Source: an uncultured Erysipelotrichaceae bacterium (lineage in GTDB: Bacteria > Bacillota_I > Bacilli_A > RF39 > UBA660). Taken from it: DNA of 64,000 bases. Position numbers and translations under genes: made by a program. This document shows, one piece after another, positions 61,898 through 64,000 of this stretch. Under the pieces are notes generated by a model. That model searched no databases. It had not been told where the DNA came from and saw only the letters and a program-made list of their open reading frames with translations. The stretch covers positions 65,948 through 129,947 of the forward strand of contig CACWLI010000002.1 of NCBI GenBank assembly GCA_902761685.1, in the 5' to 3' direction. The stretch's first letter is position 1. Each line of letters starts with the position of its first letter.

Positions 61898-63798
61898 ATG
61901 TTGCTAAAAAGTGTAGAAATCAATAATTTTAAATCTATAGAATCATGTAAAATAGATATCGAAAAAGGTTGTAAAGTTTTTGTTGGATTGAGTGAAAGTG
62001 GTAAAAGTAATCTGTTATGTGCATTATCATGCTTAGATTCCGGATTTAACTTAACTAAAGAATATATAAAAGCAGGAACTAGAAGTAATCAAGACTCATC
62101 AGTTGACTTTGATTTAATTATGGACTCTGAGGAGAAAAAACAATTAATTGATACTATACAATCTCATATTTATTCTTCAAAAATTAATAAATTTATTATG
62201 TTTGATGGTGAACAAGTGAAAATTGAAGATTTTATTAAGTTTAATTATTTATATTCTGTTGATGTAAGAAAAAATGAACGTAATATGAAATATTATATTT
62301 TATCAAGTATAGATAAATATGAAATAAATGAAACCATGTTTTTATAACTGGTAGCAACGAGGCTCCTATTACAATAACAAATAAGAAAAACTCTGAAACA
62401 ACTGAAATAAAAGAAAAGGTAATAGTCAATTTAGATGAGTATGATATTTCTACAGATGATAAGAGAGAAATAAATGCAAAAGAACTTAATACGTATTTCT
62501 GTTCGTTCGGATTACAAATAGCTAAAAATAATATACCTTCGGTTTTATTTTGGGAATATAAAGATGAATACTTACTACCATCTTCTATTTTGATTAAAGA
62601 TTTTATTGAAAACCCAGATATAAATATTCCTCTAAAGTATATCTTTAAGTTATGTGAAATTGATGATATAAAATCGGAATATGAAGAATGTTTAGAAATG
62701 GGAGAAGCTTCATTTCAAAATCTTTTGGATGATGTTAGTAAAAATATTAATAAGTATTTAAGACAAGTATGGAGAAGCATGCCTACAAATTGTAGGCTAG
62801 AATTAAAAGAAAATGCTGACAAGATAAATATTCGTATTAAAGATTCCAATAATTCTTATCTATTAGATAAAAGAAGTGATGGTTTTAAAAGATTGCTAAC
62901 ATATATGATAATGGTATCAGTAAAAAATAAGAATAATCAGTTAAACAATACATTGATTTTAGTTGATGAGCCAGAGACTAAAATTGATATTCCTGGCCAA
63001 GAATATTTAAAATTAGAATTAATAAATATAAGCAAAAATAATTATGTATTTTATTCTACCCACTCAACTTCAATGGTCGATACTTCAAATATAGGAAGGC
63101 ACTATATAGTTAAAAAAACAGATGAGTGTACTCAAATAGAAGAAGCAAATGAGGATAATTATGATAGCGCTTTAACATTGTATAAAGCATTAGGCATGCA
63201 GGTTTACGCGGTAATTAGGGACAAAAATATAATTTTTGAAGGATGGACAGATATGCATATTTTCAAAACTGCCTTATCTAAAATGCCACAAGGAAAAAGA
63301 AATAAGTTTAAAAATTTAGGTATGACTCATGTGCCTGGTGCAACTAAATTTAGAGATTTTGCTTCTTTTTGGGGCTTGCTTGCTAGAGACTATTATATTA
63401 TATCTGATGCAGATGAAACATCGTCTAGTTTAAAAGAAGCATTTTTACAAGACAACTATACAGGAACATGGTATAAATATGATGAATTTAATATTCCAAA
63501 ACAAATATTTACTTGTGAAGATTTTATAGATGTTGATTATATAGTGTCATGTGCTAAAAAATTTGGAGATGCTAATAATTTTAGTACTAAAATTAATAAA
63601 GAAAAATTATTAGATGAAAGTATATCAAATGTAAGTTGTATTGAAGAATGGATTAGATTTCATGAAAGCGATAAGAAAAAATCTAAAAAATTAATAATGG
63701 ATTTTAAAACTATGCTTGCGTCTAATATAAAAAAAGAAAATATAATTGACGAATATAAAATACTTATAGATGGCATAATTGAAAAACTAGGCTTATAA
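61898..63798 (+). pseudogene. OLD-family ATP-dependent nuclease, frameshifted
   Basis: Two frames join into one ~633-residue OLD-type protein. Part 1 (61898-62347, 149 residues) has LKSVEINNFKSIESCKI and Walker A GLSESGKSNLL. Part 2 is open from about 62335 to 63798 and has signature-like KRSDGFKRLLTY, Walker B LILVDEPETKID, STHSTS, then a TOPRIM domain with IIFEGWTDMHIF and ISDADET. The frames shift at a T5 run (62339-62343); one extra T would restore a single frame. OLD proteins are phage-defence ATPase-nucleases. It may be a true pseudogene, a phase-variable gene or a sequence error. TAAGGAG precedes the ATG. Confidence 0.85.
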
Positions 63799-63850
63799 CT
63801 ATAGAAAAAATCGATGAATAATGTAACAACAATAATTAAGGAGGCATTTT

Positions 63851-64000
63851 ATGGCATATAGAATTGTTCACAATAATTCAACAGCGTGTTATTTAAAAAA
63901 TGATAATAAAGTATTAATGATTAAGTTTTATAATAAATGGGGACAAGTATATGCTCCACCTGGTGGTAAATTTGAAACTGATGAAACACCTTCAGATTGT
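63851..64000 (+). CDS. Nudix hydrolase, 3' end cut by window
   Basis: The first 50 codons of a gene that runs off the window. The visible part, ending in PPGGKFETDETPSDC, contains the start of a Nudix box (G-x5-E), so it is likely a nucleotide-diphosphate hydrolase of the MutT type. A strong AAGGAGG is seven bases before the ATG. It starts 52 bases after the OLD-family gene with no terminator between, so the two may be co-transcribed. The catalytic REUxEExGU part is outside the window. Confidence 0.8.
   Translation, partial: MAYRIVHNNSTACYLKNDNKVLMIKFYNKWGQVYAPPGGKFETDETPSDC

Noticed and set aside
62335..62350. Programmed -1 ribosomal frameshift in the OLD-family gene
   Set aside because: The site reads G TTT TTA, which lacks a proper X XXY YYZ heptamer, and I see no strong downstream stem-loop or pseudoknot. 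A simple indel in the T run is more economical, though not proven.

Overview
The window is very AT-rich DNA from a low-GC Gram-positive bacterium, most likely an uncultured gut member of the Bacilli near the Mollicutes (RF39 or Erysipelotrichales-like). This placement is an inference from gene content. TGA is used as a stop (for example in the TTGA and ATGA overlaps at 46143 and 46697) and Trp is TGG, so the code is the standard bacterial one, not the mycoplasma code. The cell makes peptidoglycan: MurE with a DNPR (meso-diaminopimelate type) motif, MurF, Ddl, MurI, a class A PBP and an L,D-transpeptidase are all present. A CotJ spore-coat locus suggests a sporulating ancestry. A phosphoketolase points to fermentative sugar use.

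Layout. 1-9.5 kb: an unknown protein cut by the window edge, a DUF308 membrane protein, a phosphohexomutase, an unknown/zincin pair, then the coupled unit alpha/beta hydrolase-MurF-Ddl and a DUF805 protein. 9.5-16 kb: MurI, a small export protein, a sirtuin and ZIP transporter with interlocked divergent promoters, a LysR regulator diverging from two unknown genes, an RluA-type pseudouridine synthase and a permuted NlpC/P60-like protein. 16-25.5 kb: PBP1A, a lipid kinase, a Na+/Ca2+ exchanger, an acyltransferase-like/acyl-CoA-ligase pair, a flavoprotein and an L,D-transpeptidase. 25.7-31 kb: ParA-ParB-DUF951-AbgT-YchF, then an unknown anchored protein. 31-38 kb: an Hsp20 gene under a CIRCE operator, a HAAS-domain membrane protein, tRNA-Asn, a one-module Clp-like ATPase, an ABC exporter and the CotJ locus. 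38-49.7 kb: TsaE, phosphoketolase, two Tim44-like zinc-ribbon proteins, MurE, MscL, a second LysR diverging from a Nudix-CoaE-CoaD run, an MBL hydrolase, a PHP phosphoesterase and a HAD protein. 49.7-61.6 kb: a 15-codon ORF transcription unit, two CPBP proteases, two GT-C glycosyltransferases, an unknown and an HD protein, a 1153-residue prepilin-type surface protein and a transglutaminase-like protein.

61.6-64 kb looks accessory. A compact, pseudoknot-capable non-coding element with its own terminator lies directly before an OLD-family ATPase/TOPRIM nuclease gene that carries a one-base frameshift in a T run. A Nudix gene follows and runs off the window. This RNA-plus-nuclease arrangement is the strongest candidate here for an undescribed defence or toxin-antitoxin-like system.

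Genes are tightly packed. Many stop codons lie inside terminator hairpins, several convergent genes overlap by 4-24 bases, and operons are coupled by ATGA-type overlaps. No intergenic gap exceeds 300 bases. No CRISPR array, insertion sequence, rRNA or recognisable riboswitch was seen.
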